Assembly (NCBI RefSeq): GCF_900564145.1
Contig: NZ_UOOB01000001.1
Location: forward strand, 903,731-967,730
DNA: 64,000 bases
Direction: 5' to 3'
Source: Comamonas sp. lk
GTDB lineage: Bacteria > Pseudomonadota > Gammaproteobacteria > Burkholderiales > Burkholderiaceae_C
Shown: in pieces, positions 43,095 to 58,000 of the stretch
Position numbering within the stretch: the stretch's first letter is position 1
Layout: each line of letters opens with the position of its first letter
Translations under genes and position numbers: made by a program
The notes under the pieces: model-generated
Told to the model about the DNA's origin: nothing
What the model saw: the letters and a program-made list of their open reading frames with translations, nothing else
Databases searched by the model: none

Positions 43095-46000
43095 ATGAAT
43101 CGCAATTCCCGCCGCCTCCTCAAGCTCGCCAACCGTCTGCGCCGCAAGCAACCCAATAATCTGCCTGCGCTCAGCACGCTGGCCATGGTGATCGGCTCGC
43201 TGGCCTCAGGCGGGGTGCACGCCAATCCCAGCGGCGGCAATGTGGTGGCGGGATCGGCCAACCTCATCGATCGGGGTAACGGCACGCTGGACATCAACCA
43301 GTCGACCAATAAAGCGATCATCAACTGGAGAGATTTCAGCATCGGGGTCAACGAGACGGTCAACTTCCGTCAGCCCGGCAGCAACAGCGTCACACTGAAC
43401 CGCGTGGTCGGCAATGATCCATCGGCTATCTTCGGCCGACTCAATGCCAACGGCACAGTCATGCTGGTGAACCCGAACGGGGTGATATTTGGCAAGGATG
43501 CACGCATCGATGTGGGTGGACTGCTTGCCTCCACTGCAAACATCAGCGACAAGGATTTCCTGGCGGGCAAGTACCAGTTCAGCGAGGCTTCGTCCAAGGC
43601 GAATGCCATGATCGTCAACGAAGGCGCGATCAGCATCAAGGACAGCGGCCTGGCCGTGCTGGTAGCACCCGCAGTCCGTAATTCGGGCGTGATTGAAGCC
43701 AAGCTGGGCGGCGTGGCGCTGGCCGGCGCCAAGACCTTTGCGGTGGACTTCCATGGCGACGGCCTGCTGAGCTTCGACGCCACCTCGACCGTCAGCGCCT
43801 TGCCCAAGGACGCCGACGGCAAGCCGGTCTCGGCTCTGGTCGCCAATCATGGCGTGATTCGCGCCGATGGTGGCACGGTCCTGATGACGGCACGAGCCGT
43901 CAAGGGCGTGGTTGACAACATCGTCAACACCGACGGCATCATCAGCGCCAAGACGGTGGGCATGCAGAACGGCAAGATCGTGTTGTCCGGCGGTGATGCC
44001 GGCACCGTCACGGTGGCCGGCACGGTGGACGCTACTGGTACCGGCGCTGGCGAGCGCGGCGGCAAGTTGGTGGTCACCGGCGAGCATGTGGATGTGGCGC
44101 GCGGCGCCGTCATCGATGTGTCCGGCACTTCCGGCGGCGGCGAAATCGCACTCGGCAGCCTGGGCGTTGCGCCCGACGATGGCTCGGCTGCGTTCAGCGG
44201 CAAGTCGTCCACCGTCAAGGTGGCGGCAGGTGCCACGCTCAAGGCAGATGCGCTGGTCAACGGCAAGGGCGGCAACGTCACGATGTGGTCCAATGATGCC
44301 ACCGCGTTCGCCGGCAGCCTGTCGGCCCGTGGCGGTGCCGAAGGCGGCGACGGTGGCTTCGCCGAAGTCTCCAGCAACAAGAACATCGGCCTGACCGGTT
44401 CGGCCGATCTGCGGGCGCCCAAGGGCAAGACCGGTCTGCTGCTGATCGACCCCACCGATCTGCGCATCGTCGACTCGGGCAGCGGTGGCTCGCAGGACGG
44501 TAACGGCGGCGACGGAACCATCAACAGCGGCGATGCCAACGCGGCCAACAACACCGTGTCGCGCGGCTTGCTGGAAAGCCTGGCCGGCACCACCAACATC
44601 AAGCTGGAAGCCACGGGTCAGATCACGGTCGCAGACATGGCGGCCATCAATCTGAAGACCACTGCTGGCCACAGTTTCACGATGCGGTCGACCCAGACGG
44701 GTGGCATCCGTTTCGAAAACTCGAACACCGAGATCAGCACCCAGGGCGGTGCCATCACGCTGGAAGCGCTGGGCGTGGGCAGCACGCTGGACAACATCGG
44801 CAAGCTGACGAGCCGTGGCGGCGCGATCACGTTGAATGCCACTGGTGATATCAACCTGGCCAACCTCATTGACGCCGGCAGCGGCGCGGCGCTGGTGCGC
44901 ACCAGCGCGGGATCCATCCACAACACCGGTGGCGCCAATCAGGTTGTGGCGGGCAACACCGTCAAGCTGGATGCCAGCGGCGGCAACATCGGTGATCTGG
45001 CAGCGGCGGTCAGTACCGAAACGGCTCAGCTGTCTCTGGCCACCGGCGGCAATCTGGCCGTAGCCAACCGCCAGACGCTGACTTCGCTTGACATTACCAG
45101 CCGCCATGCGCAGTCGGGCGTGAACAACAGCTATCAGCTCACGTCGGCTGGCGGCATGGATTTTTTCCTGACCGATAACGGCAGCTACCAGCTGAGCACG
45201 GTCAATCAAAACGGCTTGAATTTCTCGTTCACTGGTGACCGCACGATCAATGTGGGCGGCATCGGTTTGGGCAGTGGCACCTTGGTGCTGACCTCTACAG
45301 CTGGCAACATCCTTGGTGGCCCTAGCGGGTTGCTGAATGCCAGCCAGATCACTTTGAGCGCTGCGGGTAGCAACGGCTACAACGGTGCCATTGGCTCTTC
45401 GGCCCAGGCGCTGAATACGCAAACCACCGTCCTGACCGCAACCAGCGGCAGCGGTGGTGTTTACGTGAGCAACATGGGTAGCCTTGCTCTGCGTTCCATC
45501 GAGACCACCGGCAATCTGCTTGCGCAGACCACCGGCGATCTGACGCTGGGCGCTATCAAAGCGGGCGCATCCGCCTCCCTGATCTCGCTCTCCGGCAGCA
45601 TTGTTGACGATGGTAGCGACGCCACCATCGTCTCCACGCCGTCGCTGACGCTGTCGGCGCAGAACGGCAGCATCGGTGGCGCTGTCCGCGCCCTGAAGAC
45701 CAACGCCAGCACCCTGTCCGCCAACGCGGGCGTGGGCGGTGTCTATCTGGACAGCAGCAACGCCAACCTGAGCATCACGCAGGCACAGGCCAGCAATGGC
45801 CCGATCACGATCACCGGCGCAGGCGGCCTATGGGCCAACAATGTCGGCTCCGGCAACGGTGCCATCAACCTTACCGGCAACAGCATCTTCGCGGGCCAGG
45901 TCAATGCGGGCTCGGGCAACGTCACGTTGACCGCGCGCGCCGGCAGCATTACCGGCAACTCGGCATCTCTGGTCTCCGGCAACATCGTCACGCTGCTGGC

Positions 46001-49000
46001 TCCGGCGATCAATAGCTCCTACACGGTGGGTGCTGCGGGCAACTCTCTGCGCACGGCTGCCAGTGAGCTGCGCGCTACGGGCGGCAGCATCTACATCAAC
46101 CAGGCCCAGGGTTCGGTGCTGCTGGGCGATCTGAAGGCCGTCAACGGTATCAACATTGCCGGTCTGGGGAATCTGATCGCAAACAAGCTGGATGCGGGCA
46201 GCGGCACACTCACGCTCAATGCCCAGGGCGGCAGCATATTGCGCGCCAATGCCAACAGCGAACTGACGGGCAGCAGCATTGACCTGCGGGCCCAACAGCA
46301 TCTTGGCACGGGCAGCGAGCACCTCAAGACCAATACGGCCAATCTGACGCTGGCCAGCGGCGGCGACATCTATGTTGATAACCCCGGCAAGACGCTGACC
46401 AACCTGACGATCAGCAATTGGCATGCCGACCCCGCCCGGCGCAACACGCTGCAGGTGGCTGCGCCGTTCCTGAACTTCGATATCAACGACGACCTGGGCA
46501 ATGCCTACGAGCTCAAGCAAGTCTATAGCTCGCTGCTGAGCCAGTTCTCCTTTACCGGCGATCAGAATCTGAAGCTGGGCAATATCCGTACAAACAGTTC
46601 CGTCACGTTGCAGTCGACAACGAGCAGCATCCTGGACGACGGCATTGCCGATACGCGTGTCACCGCCAACAGCGTCTCCCTGACTGCCAACGATTTCATC
46701 GGCACCAGCACTGACCGCGTCGAAGTCAATGCACCCAACCTGTCGCTGACCACGCGCGGCAACCTCTACCTCACGGACATCGCTGATCTTTCTTCGCTGA
46801 CGGTGAACGCGCGCCACAAGGGGCTCGACGACCGCTATGTGCTTGACGTGCGTGCACCGTCGCTGCTGCTCAACATCACCGATGATGCCGGCGGCCACAC
46901 CCTCCACGAGGTGCGTGACAGCAATTCGGCGAACTTTAACTTTACCGGCGACCGCGACATCACGGTCGGCAGCATCGATGTCGGCTACAGCGGCAGCATC
47001 ACACTGAACGCCGCGGGCAACATCCGTGATGACGGCAACAAGCAGACCCGGCTGCTGGCCAATTCTGTGTATCTTTATGCCGGCAAGGCGGTAGGCGCCA
47101 GTGGCGCGGGCCACCTGGACATACTGACCGGCTATCTGGGTGGTTCGGCTGGCAATGGCGGTTTCTATGTGCAGCTGCCCAACCCTAGCGGCTCCGGCAA
47201 CACTACCGGTGTCATTTGGCTGAGCAGCATCTCGGCCAGCGATGCCGTGCAGATCGACGCACGCCAGGGCGACCTGATGGTGGCCAGCGGGATTTACAGC
47301 TGGAGTGGCGATGTCACGCTGAACGCAGCCAGCGGTTCCATCCTGAGCAACGGTTCAGGCAGCGTGTACGCCGGTGGCGGAGATATAGCGCTGACGGCCA
47401 CGGGCGCCATCGGCGGCCTGTACGGAGGCAGCCTGCGCTATGTGGGTGTGAGCGGCTCCAATCTCGTCAATGTCGTGGCCAACGCGGGTGGCGATATCTA
47501 CCTGAACGGCACCTCCGGCAACATTAAGCTGGCCTCGCTGACGGCGGGTGGCCAGATCGGCTACACCCAGTCAAGCGGCTCCACCACGGTGGGCAGCGTG
47601 CAGGCTGCAGGGCCGGCCAGCTTGGTCAATAGCTCGGGCTCGATTCTTGACGACGGCGATGCCGCCACCAAGATCCAGGCCAGCAGCATTGTCTTGTCGG
47701 CGAGCGGAGCGTTGGGCGCAGCCGGCGCGGCGCTCACGCTGCAAGCCCCCAATGTCAGCCTGACCAGCGGCAGCAATATCGTTGTCGACAATCTGGCGGG
47801 CCTGGAAAAGCTGGCGATCACGCGCAACGGTTCGTCCTACGGTACCTATGCGATCACGGCGCCCAATCTTTCGGCCTTCACGTTGACGGATGACGCCAGC
47901 GGCATCCACCTGAAGGATATCGCCAGCTCGACCCACCTGGACTTTGGCTTCACCGCCAACAGCAAGAACCTGCTGGTCGGTAATATCGACACGGGCGCAG
48001 GCGGCAAGGTCAGTCTGGTTTCGGCCGGCAATATCGCCAACGATGATCTGGCCAGCCCCGGCGCCATCCGTGCCGCGACGGTGGCGCTGACGGCGGGCTC
48101 GGGCGGCTCCATAGGCTCGTCGGTCACCGGCGGCAAGCTGGCTCTGACCGGCACCTCGGCGCTCAGCCTGACCGCAGGTAACAACATCTATGTCGGCAGC
48201 GACACTGTGCTGAGCAGCCTGGCCATCAACAGCCTGAAGGCCGCCGGCAGCGCAGCCAGCTTCGACATCAGTGGCGGGCCCGGCCAGATCATTCGCATCA
48301 GCGACAACGGCAACACGCAGTACCTGGAGCAGATCACTGGCGGACTGACGGACTTTGGCTTTACCGGTCAAAAGAACATTCAGGTGGGCGCCATTACCGC
48401 CTCCAGCTCGGTCAGCCTGACCACGGCCAACGGCGGCGTCAATTCCAGCATTACCAGCGATTCCGGCAGCGGTCGCATTACGGCCGGCACGGTCACGCTG
48501 TCGGCCACCGGTAGCGACAGTTACTTTGCGCGCGATGCCAATACCGGCGCCATCGGCAGCAGCTCCCGTGCCCTGCGCACGTCGACGAGCAACCTGAAGA
48601 TCGCCAACAACGGCGACATCTACCTGAACAATGGCGGCCTGGCGCTGAGTAGCGCTGATCTGACCCTGACGCGCCGCAACGCGAACGACAGCGTCAACTT
48701 CGACACCAACGCCTATTCCTTCGGCGGACTGGGCAGCCAGTCGTTGACTATCTCCGGTGGCACGAACCTGACTATCGCCGCCAACATGGTAGGCGCTTCG
48801 CTGGCCGTCAATGCCGACTCCGCGATCACGGCAGGTACGATCAATACCGGTACGACCGGGTCGGTCACGTTGACTTCGCGCTATGCCAACTTCGATCTGG
48901 CACCGACCATTGGCGGCAGCGGCCTGATTACCGGCAATAACGTCAGCCTGAATGCGTTGGGCATGAATGGCCGCGTGACGGCGAACACCAGCACCAACAA

Positions 49001-52000
49001 CCTGTCGATTGCCTCGGCGGGCAATGTTTCTGTCAGTAACAACAAGCAGCTTGCATCGCTATCACTGACGGCGAACCACAACAACAGTACCGGCGCGAGC
49101 ACCAACTCGTACAGCATCGCGGCCAACGGCCTGACGTTCTCGCTGACCGATTCGAACGGCGTCAACGGCCTGACGCTCAACAACGTTTCTACCCTCGGCA
49201 ATCTGGCGCTGTCCATTGCGTCGGACCGCACGCTGACCGTCAACAACGTCAGCACGGGTACCGGCGGCTCGGTCACGCTGGCCAGCAGCGACAACATCTA
49301 CGGCAATAGCTTCAGCGCGAGCAGCCCCAATATCACCACGGGCGATTTGACGCTAAACGCTTCCACGGTGACGGGCACTTATGGCAGCAATCAGCCGCTG
49401 TATACCAGTGCAAACACGCTGTCATCGAACATTCGCAGCAGCCTGTGGGTTTCGAATAACAAGGACTTGACGCTGCGAAATAACAGCGCCACCTACTCTG
49501 CGCGGGTGGAAGTCACCAACGGTTCCCTCTTGCAAGGTGCGGGGGGCAGCTTTGTGACCCCCTCGTTGACGCTGATGGCCGCGCAGTCCATCGGCGCGGC
49601 AGGCAACGCGGTGCAAGCCGATACGCGGAATCTGACCACGCGGACGGGCAAGGACCTGTACCTGAACAACGCATCGAACCTGTTCAGCTTGAACGTCACG
49701 GCCAATCATGCGAACCAGGCGCTGGACAACGTGGTGCAGGTCGCGGCCCAGGGCCTGACGTTCGACGTCACGGATACGGGCGCCTACAACCTGTTCGACG
49801 TGCGCGACACCACCGGTCTGAACTTCTCGTTCTCCGGTGACCGTACGGTCAACATCGGCAATATCGACACAGGCCCGGCCCATAGCGTCAGCCTGGCGGC
49901 CACCGGCGCGGGCAGTAAGCTGCTGAATCTGTCGCCGACGTCGCATGTGACGGGCGACTCGGTCTCGTTGTCCGCCACCGGCCAGATCGGTGCGGATGTG
50001 TCCGACAAAATCCACACCACGACCACCGAACTCAACCTGACCGGCGGCAGCCACATGTTCGTGGACAATGACCGCGACCTGGCCAGCCTGTCGCTGTACG
50101 CGACCGGCGTCGCACCGTCCACCTACGACATCACATCGAATGCATTGACGTTCGATGTGGTTCACAACGGCCGTCTGAAAGTCAACGAGGTCCGCGACAA
50201 CACCGGCCTGAACCTGGCACTGTCCAGCAGCGTCGGCCAGGACATAGGCATCATCGACACGACCTCCGCCGGTACCGTTCGCCTGACCTCTTACAGCGGC
50301 AGCATCCTGGGTAGCGTCGATGACAGCCAGCGTATCACCACCGGACAGGCGTCGTTCACGACCTGGGGTTCGGGCGCTATTGGCGCCGTTGGGCGCGAGA
50401 TCAATCTGTCCGCGCCTATCGTCAACCTCCAGAACTCCGGCGATGTCTATATCGATTCCGACAGGCACATCGATGCGCTGACGCTGTACTCGACGGGCAA
50501 CGCCGCACGCAGCTACAGCATCAGCTCGCCGACGCGCGAGGGCACAAGCAGCAACTTCACGGCTACCGACGGAGGCAGCGCCAGTGCTGCTGGTCTGGTG
50601 CTGGGCAATATCACCGACGCGGGCGGCCTGAACCTGTCCGTCAGCAGCGACCGAAGCATCACCGTCGGCACCATCAACGTCGGCTATGACAACGTCTCGC
50701 TGACCTCGCGCGGCGGCTCCCTGCTGGGCGATGGCAACAGCAATACCAAGATTGACGCCGCATCGCTGACGCTGTACGCCAACAATGCGATTGGTGCCGC
50801 GGGCACTGGCAACGCCATCGACACCCGCGTCAGCACGCTGACTGGGAACGCCGCCAATGGCGGCGCATTTATCACGGTGGAAGGCAACACCAGCCTGCCG
50901 AGCCTGACGTCCACGGGCGCAAGCTCCGTCAGCAACACCGTGGGTGACATCGAACTTGGTAGCGTCAATACCAACGGCAACGCGTTCACCGTCAACAATA
51001 CCGGCGGCTCCATCCTTAGTGGAACGATCAGCAATGCCACCACCGTCAATCTGACGGCCAACGGCTCGATAGGCAACAAGAGCGCCATCCGGACCACCAA
51101 CGTCTCAGGCGGCACGACTGTCGTCACGCTGAGCGCTCACAAGACGGATCGAGCCGACGGCAGCATTGCGTTGACCGAGACTTATGGCCTGCAAGCAGCC
51201 TCGGTCACTGCCGACGGCAACATCACGCTGTCCGCCGACACCAGCAGCAGCGGCCGTAACTTGACTGTGGGCACCATTACGTCGACTGGCGGCGACGTCG
51301 CGCTGTCGACGTCGCGCGGCAGCATCGTCGGTATCAACAACAGCAACCTGATCACCGGCAAGAGCGTCAGCCTGACGGCCAACTATGGCACGTCCAGCAT
51401 GATTGGCGCGTCGAACGCCGCTCGTCTGCACCTGAACACCGAGAAGCTGGCGATGGCCACGCCCGGCAGCATCTATGTCGACAACCTGGCCGATCTGTCC
51501 GACCTGACCATCATCCGCAATAACGCGCAGGGCTCGAACCTGGGCAGCGCCGGCTTCCTGACCATCGACGCCAAGAACCTGACGTTCAGCGGCGCCGACA
51601 GCAGCAATGCCACCGCGCTGACCATCGTGCGCGACACGACCGGCCTGAACTTCACTTACCAGGCGGTCGGCGCGATCAACGTGCACGACATCGACGTCAC
51701 TCAGAACGGTTCGGTCAACCTGTCGACCAATCCGTACTACACCACCGGCGGCTCCATCCAGGGCATGACCGACAGCTCGAAGATCACGGCGGGTGACCTG
51801 ACGCTGTCTACGGCATTGGGTAGCACGCCCAACGCCATCGGCTCTGCCAGCCGAGCGCTGAACACGCAGGTCAAGAATATCTCTGCGACCGCCACTGGTG
51901 GCATCTGGCTCAAGCAGACTGGCTCGATCAATCTGGGCAACCTGAGTGCGGGCGGTGACCTGTCGGTCACCACGACCACCGGCGACATCCTGGTGGGGGC

Positions 52001-55000
52001 CGTCCAATATGGCACCAATGGCACTAACAACACGCTGAACCTGAACGCCCAGACCGGCAGCATCCTGTACGGCGGCGGTACGCTCTCGGGATCGGGCTAT
52101 GGTGGCATCACCCTGCGGGCACAGAATGGCATTGGCACCAACGATGCAGCCATCAAGATTGCCGCACCGAACAGCCCGGTGTCGGCCACCGTCACCGGCA
52201 ATGGCTCGCTCTACCTGGAAAGCACCAGCAGCTTGTTAGGCGGCCTGACGACGTCCGTCGCCAATGGTGAGACCCGCGTCACGGGCAGTGGTAGCCTTGT
52301 GCTGACCAGCATGAGCTCGGGCACTGACGTGGCCAGCAACAGCATCTCGGTCAAGACCACTGTGGGCAATATCACCGTCAAGAACGTACAGGCGGGCACG
52401 ACTCAGGGCCAGATCACACTGAATGCCGAGAATGGCTCCATTCTGGCTGATGCGGCCGGAGCCTCCATCAAGGCGTACGGCGTTTCGCTGAACGCCGGCA
52501 GTGGTATCGGCTCCAATACTGCCCGCATCAACGCCACCGGCCAGCGCGTGGAGGCCACCACCAACGGCGCCATGTACTTGGCGGCGGACAACAACTCCGT
52601 CTACTCGTACCTGTCGGGCAATGTCATCGATATCGCGGCTGCGGGCAATCTGCAGATTGCCAACGCCCTCGCCAGCAACGGTACGATCAAGATCGTCGGC
52701 AATGGCACGAACAGCCAATTGGTGGCCGGCAATATCAACGCGGGTATCGGCAGCGTCAATATCGACTACAGCAAGGCCGGTAGTACCATTGTTGATGACC
52801 GCGAGGCATCCACGCGCATCATCGGCAACTCGGTCACGCTCAAAGCCGCTGCAGGCATCGGTGGCGCCTCGGGCTCGGCCGACAACATGCAGACGACTGC
52901 TGCCAACCTCACGGCAGAAGTTACCGGCAACGGCTCGATCTACCTGGATGACAATCGCACGGCCGGCACGACGCTGAATTCGGTCTTTACGCAGAACGGC
53001 GCCATCGGTATTACCACGGCCGGAAACACCCTGGTCAACAGCGTTATTACCGGGACCAACTCTGCGGCGAACGATATCTCGATTGCCGCGTCCAATGGTG
53101 AGTTGTTGATCAATACGATCGACGCCAAGCAACTGGGCGACGTCACACTCAAGGCAGCTGGCTCCATCCTGGCAACGGGGAGCGCTAGTAAAATTTCCGG
53201 CAACCGCTTGACGGCCACGGCCGGCGGCAGCATAGGCTCTGCCAGCAGTCTGGGCGATGGCCTGGGCGGCACGGCCTTGCGCACCGACCTTGCATCGCTG
53301 GGCGACCTGTCTACAGGCGCCGATGCTGCGGTCATCGTGCTGAACAACGTGGGCACTCGCGCCCTGACGATCACCGGCAACATCACCCAGACGGGCGATA
53401 ACAGCTCAGTCTACATCCGCTCGTCCAGTGATCTGGATGCCCGCTCGGGCCTGTCCAGCACCGCTGACAACCTGCTGTTGTCCTCGGGCGGCACGCTGAC
53501 CGTCGCCAGCGCCGGCGTTCAGGCCAATGACACGGTCACCCTGGTGGGAGCCGGCGATGTGGTTGCTGCGGGCACGACACCGCGCAACATCACCATCAAG
53601 GGCGATAGGCTGAATTTCACGAGCGGTGCTGCGGGCGGCAGCACCGTGTTGACGACGGATGTCGCCAACGCCAACGTCAGTCTGATCGGCAGCACGACAC
53701 CTGCCAATCTGACACTGAACAACACCGGCGTGCTCACCGCGTCGCTGAACACGGCCAACGGCAACATCAAGGCCACCGCTACCGACACGCTGAACGCGTC
53801 GGCTGTGGCCAGCGGCAACAGTCGTACCATCGACCTGAGTTCGCAGCACGGCAACGTGGCATTCGGCTCCATCAATGCCGGCGATGCTAGCGGCACCATC
53901 ATCCTGGCGGCCGCCGAGGGTTCGCTGCTGGGCGCGAGCACCAAGCTCACGGCCAACAGCCTGGATCTGACCAGCAAGACCGGCATTGGCGCCCAAGGCG
54001 CTCACTTCACTACGACGGCCCGCAACCTCAAGGCCAACGTTCTCGGCGCCGGCGATATCTATGTGGACGCCAGCGGCCCGCTGACGCTGGGCCGCGTGGC
54101 CACGGTTGATGGCAACGTCGGCATCACCTCCACGGGGAATTTGATCAGTGCCGTTGGTCTGTCCGCCGGCAACAGCGGTGTCAATGGCAATCTCACGCTG
54201 GCTTCCACTGCGGGCAATGTCAGTATCAACCACGCCATTGCCAAGACCGAGGTTAACAAGCTGACGGTAAGCGGCGCGCAGATCGGGGTGGCAGCAGCCA
54301 GCACCGCTGGAGAGCAAACCTACAACGGCAATGTCACGCTGAACGGCGACCTGAGCGGTGCGGCAATCGATATCCATGGCAGCGCCACATTGGCCGGCGG
54401 AAAGCGGACCCTGACTGCCAGCGGAGCCAATGCTGATGTCAGCATCACGGGCGTACTGAATGGCGGAGCCCAACAGGCGGTGATCACCGCCACTGACGGC
54501 GATGTCTCTCTGGGCGGCAATGCCACGAATCTGGCCAGCTTGACCATCCACGGCGCCAACATTGGCTTGCAAAGCGTCACTACGACGGGCGCGCAGCAGT
54601 ACAACGGCGACACAACGCTGCGTGGTCAATACATTGCAAGCAACGGTGCCTTCGGCATCGATGGCGCCGCCATTTTGGGCAACGCTGTCAGCGTTGCCAC
54701 CGGCTCCGGTGCGGTGAGCTTCAAGGACAATGTGTCCGGCACCCATGCGTTGACCGTCACCACGACGGGCACCACGACGTATGACGGCACTATCAACGTG
54801 GCCGAGCTGAACCAGTCGGGCAATGGCCTCACCATCCTCAATGGCGGCAGCGTCGTCACCACGGGCACGCAGACATACGGCGGCCGAGTGCTGCTGGGTG
54901 ACGACACGACACTGGCCGGAACCAGCGTTAGCCTGCACAACGGAGCAGACGGTGCCCACAAGCTGGAGATCGATGGCACGGCCTCACTGGCAGGTGCCGT

Positions 55001-58000
55001 CGGCGCAAACACCCAGCTGACCAGCCTGACCCTGAACGGCCCCTCCACGCTGAATGCGAGCAGCATCGCCACGACCGGCAATCAGCATTACAAGGGTGAT
55101 GTCCTGCTGAGTAGCAACCAATCGCTGTCCACCACTACCGGTAACGTCACGTTCGACGGTGCGCTGGATGGTGCACGCAATCTGCTCATCACTTCGACAG
55201 CGGGCGGTGATGTGAGCTTGAATGCTGTAGGCCGGTCTGGCCAACGCTTGGGCAGCGTGACGATCAACACCGCCGGAGCCACCGTCTTCAAGGACGCGGT
55301 TTACGCCGCATCGGTGCAGACCGACGCCCCCGGCACGCTGGCCCTCAACGGCGCTCTGGTCGACACCACGGGCACGCAGTCCTATGGCGAGCTGGCCGTG
55401 CTGGGCGCCAACACTGTCTTGAAGGGCAGCACTGTCACCCTGGCCCAGGGCGCAGACTCGGTCAACGAAACCCAGGGCCTGACCATCACCGGCGACGCTG
55501 TGGTCAACGGTGCACTGGGTGCGGGCAGCCATGCCCGCCTGGCTTCACTGGCCATCACTGGCATGTCCACGCTGAGTGGCGGCAGCATCCAGACCGTGGG
55601 GGCACAGACCTACCAAGGCCAGGTCACGCTGTCCAAGGATCTGGACATCCACACCGCCAATGGCGGCGTTACGTTCAACAGCACCGTTGCCAGCGCCACC
55701 GGCCAGGCCAACGCTTTGACGATCGCTGCCGGCAGCGGCAACGTGAACCTGGTGGGTGCCGTGGGCAACGCCACCACCGGCCGCCTGGGCGATGTGCAGG
55801 TCAACAGCAGCGGTGCCACCACACTGGGCGGTGCGGTGTACGCGGCTTCGCTTGCCACCGATGCCGGCGGCACGCTGGCCCTCAACGGCGCTCTGGTCGA
55901 CACCACGGGCACGCAGTCCTATGGCGAGCTGGCCGTGCTGGGCGCCAACACTGTCTTGAAGGGCAGCACTGTCACCCTGGCCCAGGGCGCAGACTCGGTC
56001 AACGAAACCCAGGGCCTGACCATCACCGGCGACGCTGTGGTCAACGGTGCACTGGGTGCGGGCAGCCATGCCCGCCTGGCTTCGCTGGCCATCACTGGCA
56101 TGTCCACGCTGAATGGCGGCAGCGTCCAGACTGTGGGTGCACAGACCTACCAAGGCCAGGTCACGCTGTCCAAGGATCTGGACATCCACACCGCCAATGG
56201 CGGCGTTACGTTCAACAGCACCGTTGCCAGCGCCACCGGCCAGGCCAACGCTTTGACGATCGCTGCCGGCAACGGCAATGTGAACCTGGTGGGCGCCGTG
56301 GGCAACGCCACTACCGGCCGCCTGGGCGAGATCTCCATCGCCAGCAACGGCGCCACCACGCTGGGCGGTGCGGTGTACGCGGCTTCGCTTGCCACCGATG
56401 CCGGCGGCACGCTGGCCCTCAACGGCGCTCTGGTCGACACCACGGGCACGCAGTCCTATGGCGAGCTGGCCGTGCTGGGCGCCAACACTGTCTTGAAGGG
56501 CAGCACTGTCACCCTGGCCCAGGGCGCAGACTCGGTCAACGAAACCCAGGGCCTGACCATCACCGGCGACGCTGTGGTCAACGGTGCACTGGGTGCGGGC
56601 AGCCATGCCCGCCTGGCTTCGCTGGCCATCACTGGCATGTCCACGCTGAATGGCGGCAGCGTCCAGACTGTGGGTGCACAGACCTACCAAGGCCAGGTCA
56701 CGCTGTCCAAGGATCTGGACATCCACACCGCCAATGGCGGCGTTACGTTCAACAGCACCGTTGCCAGCGCCACCGGCCAGGCCAACGCTTTGACGATCGC
56801 TGCCGGCAACGGCAATGTGAACCTGGTGGGCGCCGTGGGCAACGCCACTACCGGCCGCCTGGGCGAGATCTCCATCGCCAGCAACGGCGCCACCACGCTG
56901 GGCGGTGCGGTGTACGCGGCTTCGCTTGCCACCGATGCCGGCGGCACGCTGGCCCTCAACGGCGCTCTGGTCGACACCACGGGCACGCAGTCCTATGGCG
57001 AGCTGGCCGTGCTGGGCGCCAACACTGTCTTGAAGGGCAGCACTGTCACCCCGGCCCAGGGCGCTGACTCGGTCAACGAAACCCAGGGCCTGACCATCAC
57101 CGGCGACGCCGTGGTCAACGGTGCACTGGGTGCGGGCAGCCATGCCCGCCTGGCTTCGCTGGCCATCACTGGCATGTCCACGCTGAATGGCGGCAGCGTC
57201 CAGACTGTGGGTGCACAGACCTACCAAGGCCAGGTCACGCTGTCCAAGGATCTGGACATCCACACCGCCAATGGCGGCGTTACGTTCAACAGCACCGTTG
57301 CCAGCGCCACCGGCCAGGCCAACGCTTTGACGATCGCTGCCGGCAACGGCAATGTGAACCTGGTGGGCGCCGTGGGCAACGCCACTACCGGCCGCCTGGG
57401 CGAGATCTCCATCGCCAGCAACGGCGCCACCACGCTGGGCGGTGCGGTGTACGCCGCTTCGCTGACCGCCGATGCCGGCGGCACGCTGGCCCTCAATGGC
57501 GCTCTGGTCGACACCACGGGCACGCAGTCCTATGGCGAACTGGCCGTGCTGGGCGCCAACACTGTCTTGAAGGGCAGTACCGTCACCCTGGCCCAGGGCG
57601 CAGACTCGGTCAACGAAACCCAGGGCCTGACCATCACCGGCGACGCTGTGGTCAACGGTGCACTGGGTGCGGGCAGCCATGCCCGCCTGGCTTCGCTGGC
57701 CATCACTGGCATGTCCACGCTGAATGGCGGCAGCGTCCAGACTGTGGGTGCACAGACCTACCAAGGCCAGGTCACGCTGTCCAAGGATCTGGACATCCAC
57801 ACCGCCAATGGCAGCGTTACGTTCAACAGCACCGTTGCCAGCGCCACCGGCCAGGCCAACGCTTTGACGATCGCTGCCGGCAACGGCAATGTGAACCTGG
57901 TGGGCGCCGTGGGCAACGCCACTACCGGCCGCCTGGGCGAGATCTCCATCGCCAGCAACGGCGCCACCACGCTGGGCGGTGCGGTGTACGCCGCTTCGCT

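Noticed and set aside
43206..45422. A 738-codon minus-strand open frame in the N-terminal part of tpsA
   Set aside because: The TPS domain on the plus strand is unambiguous; the antisense frame is low-complexity and a product of high GC.
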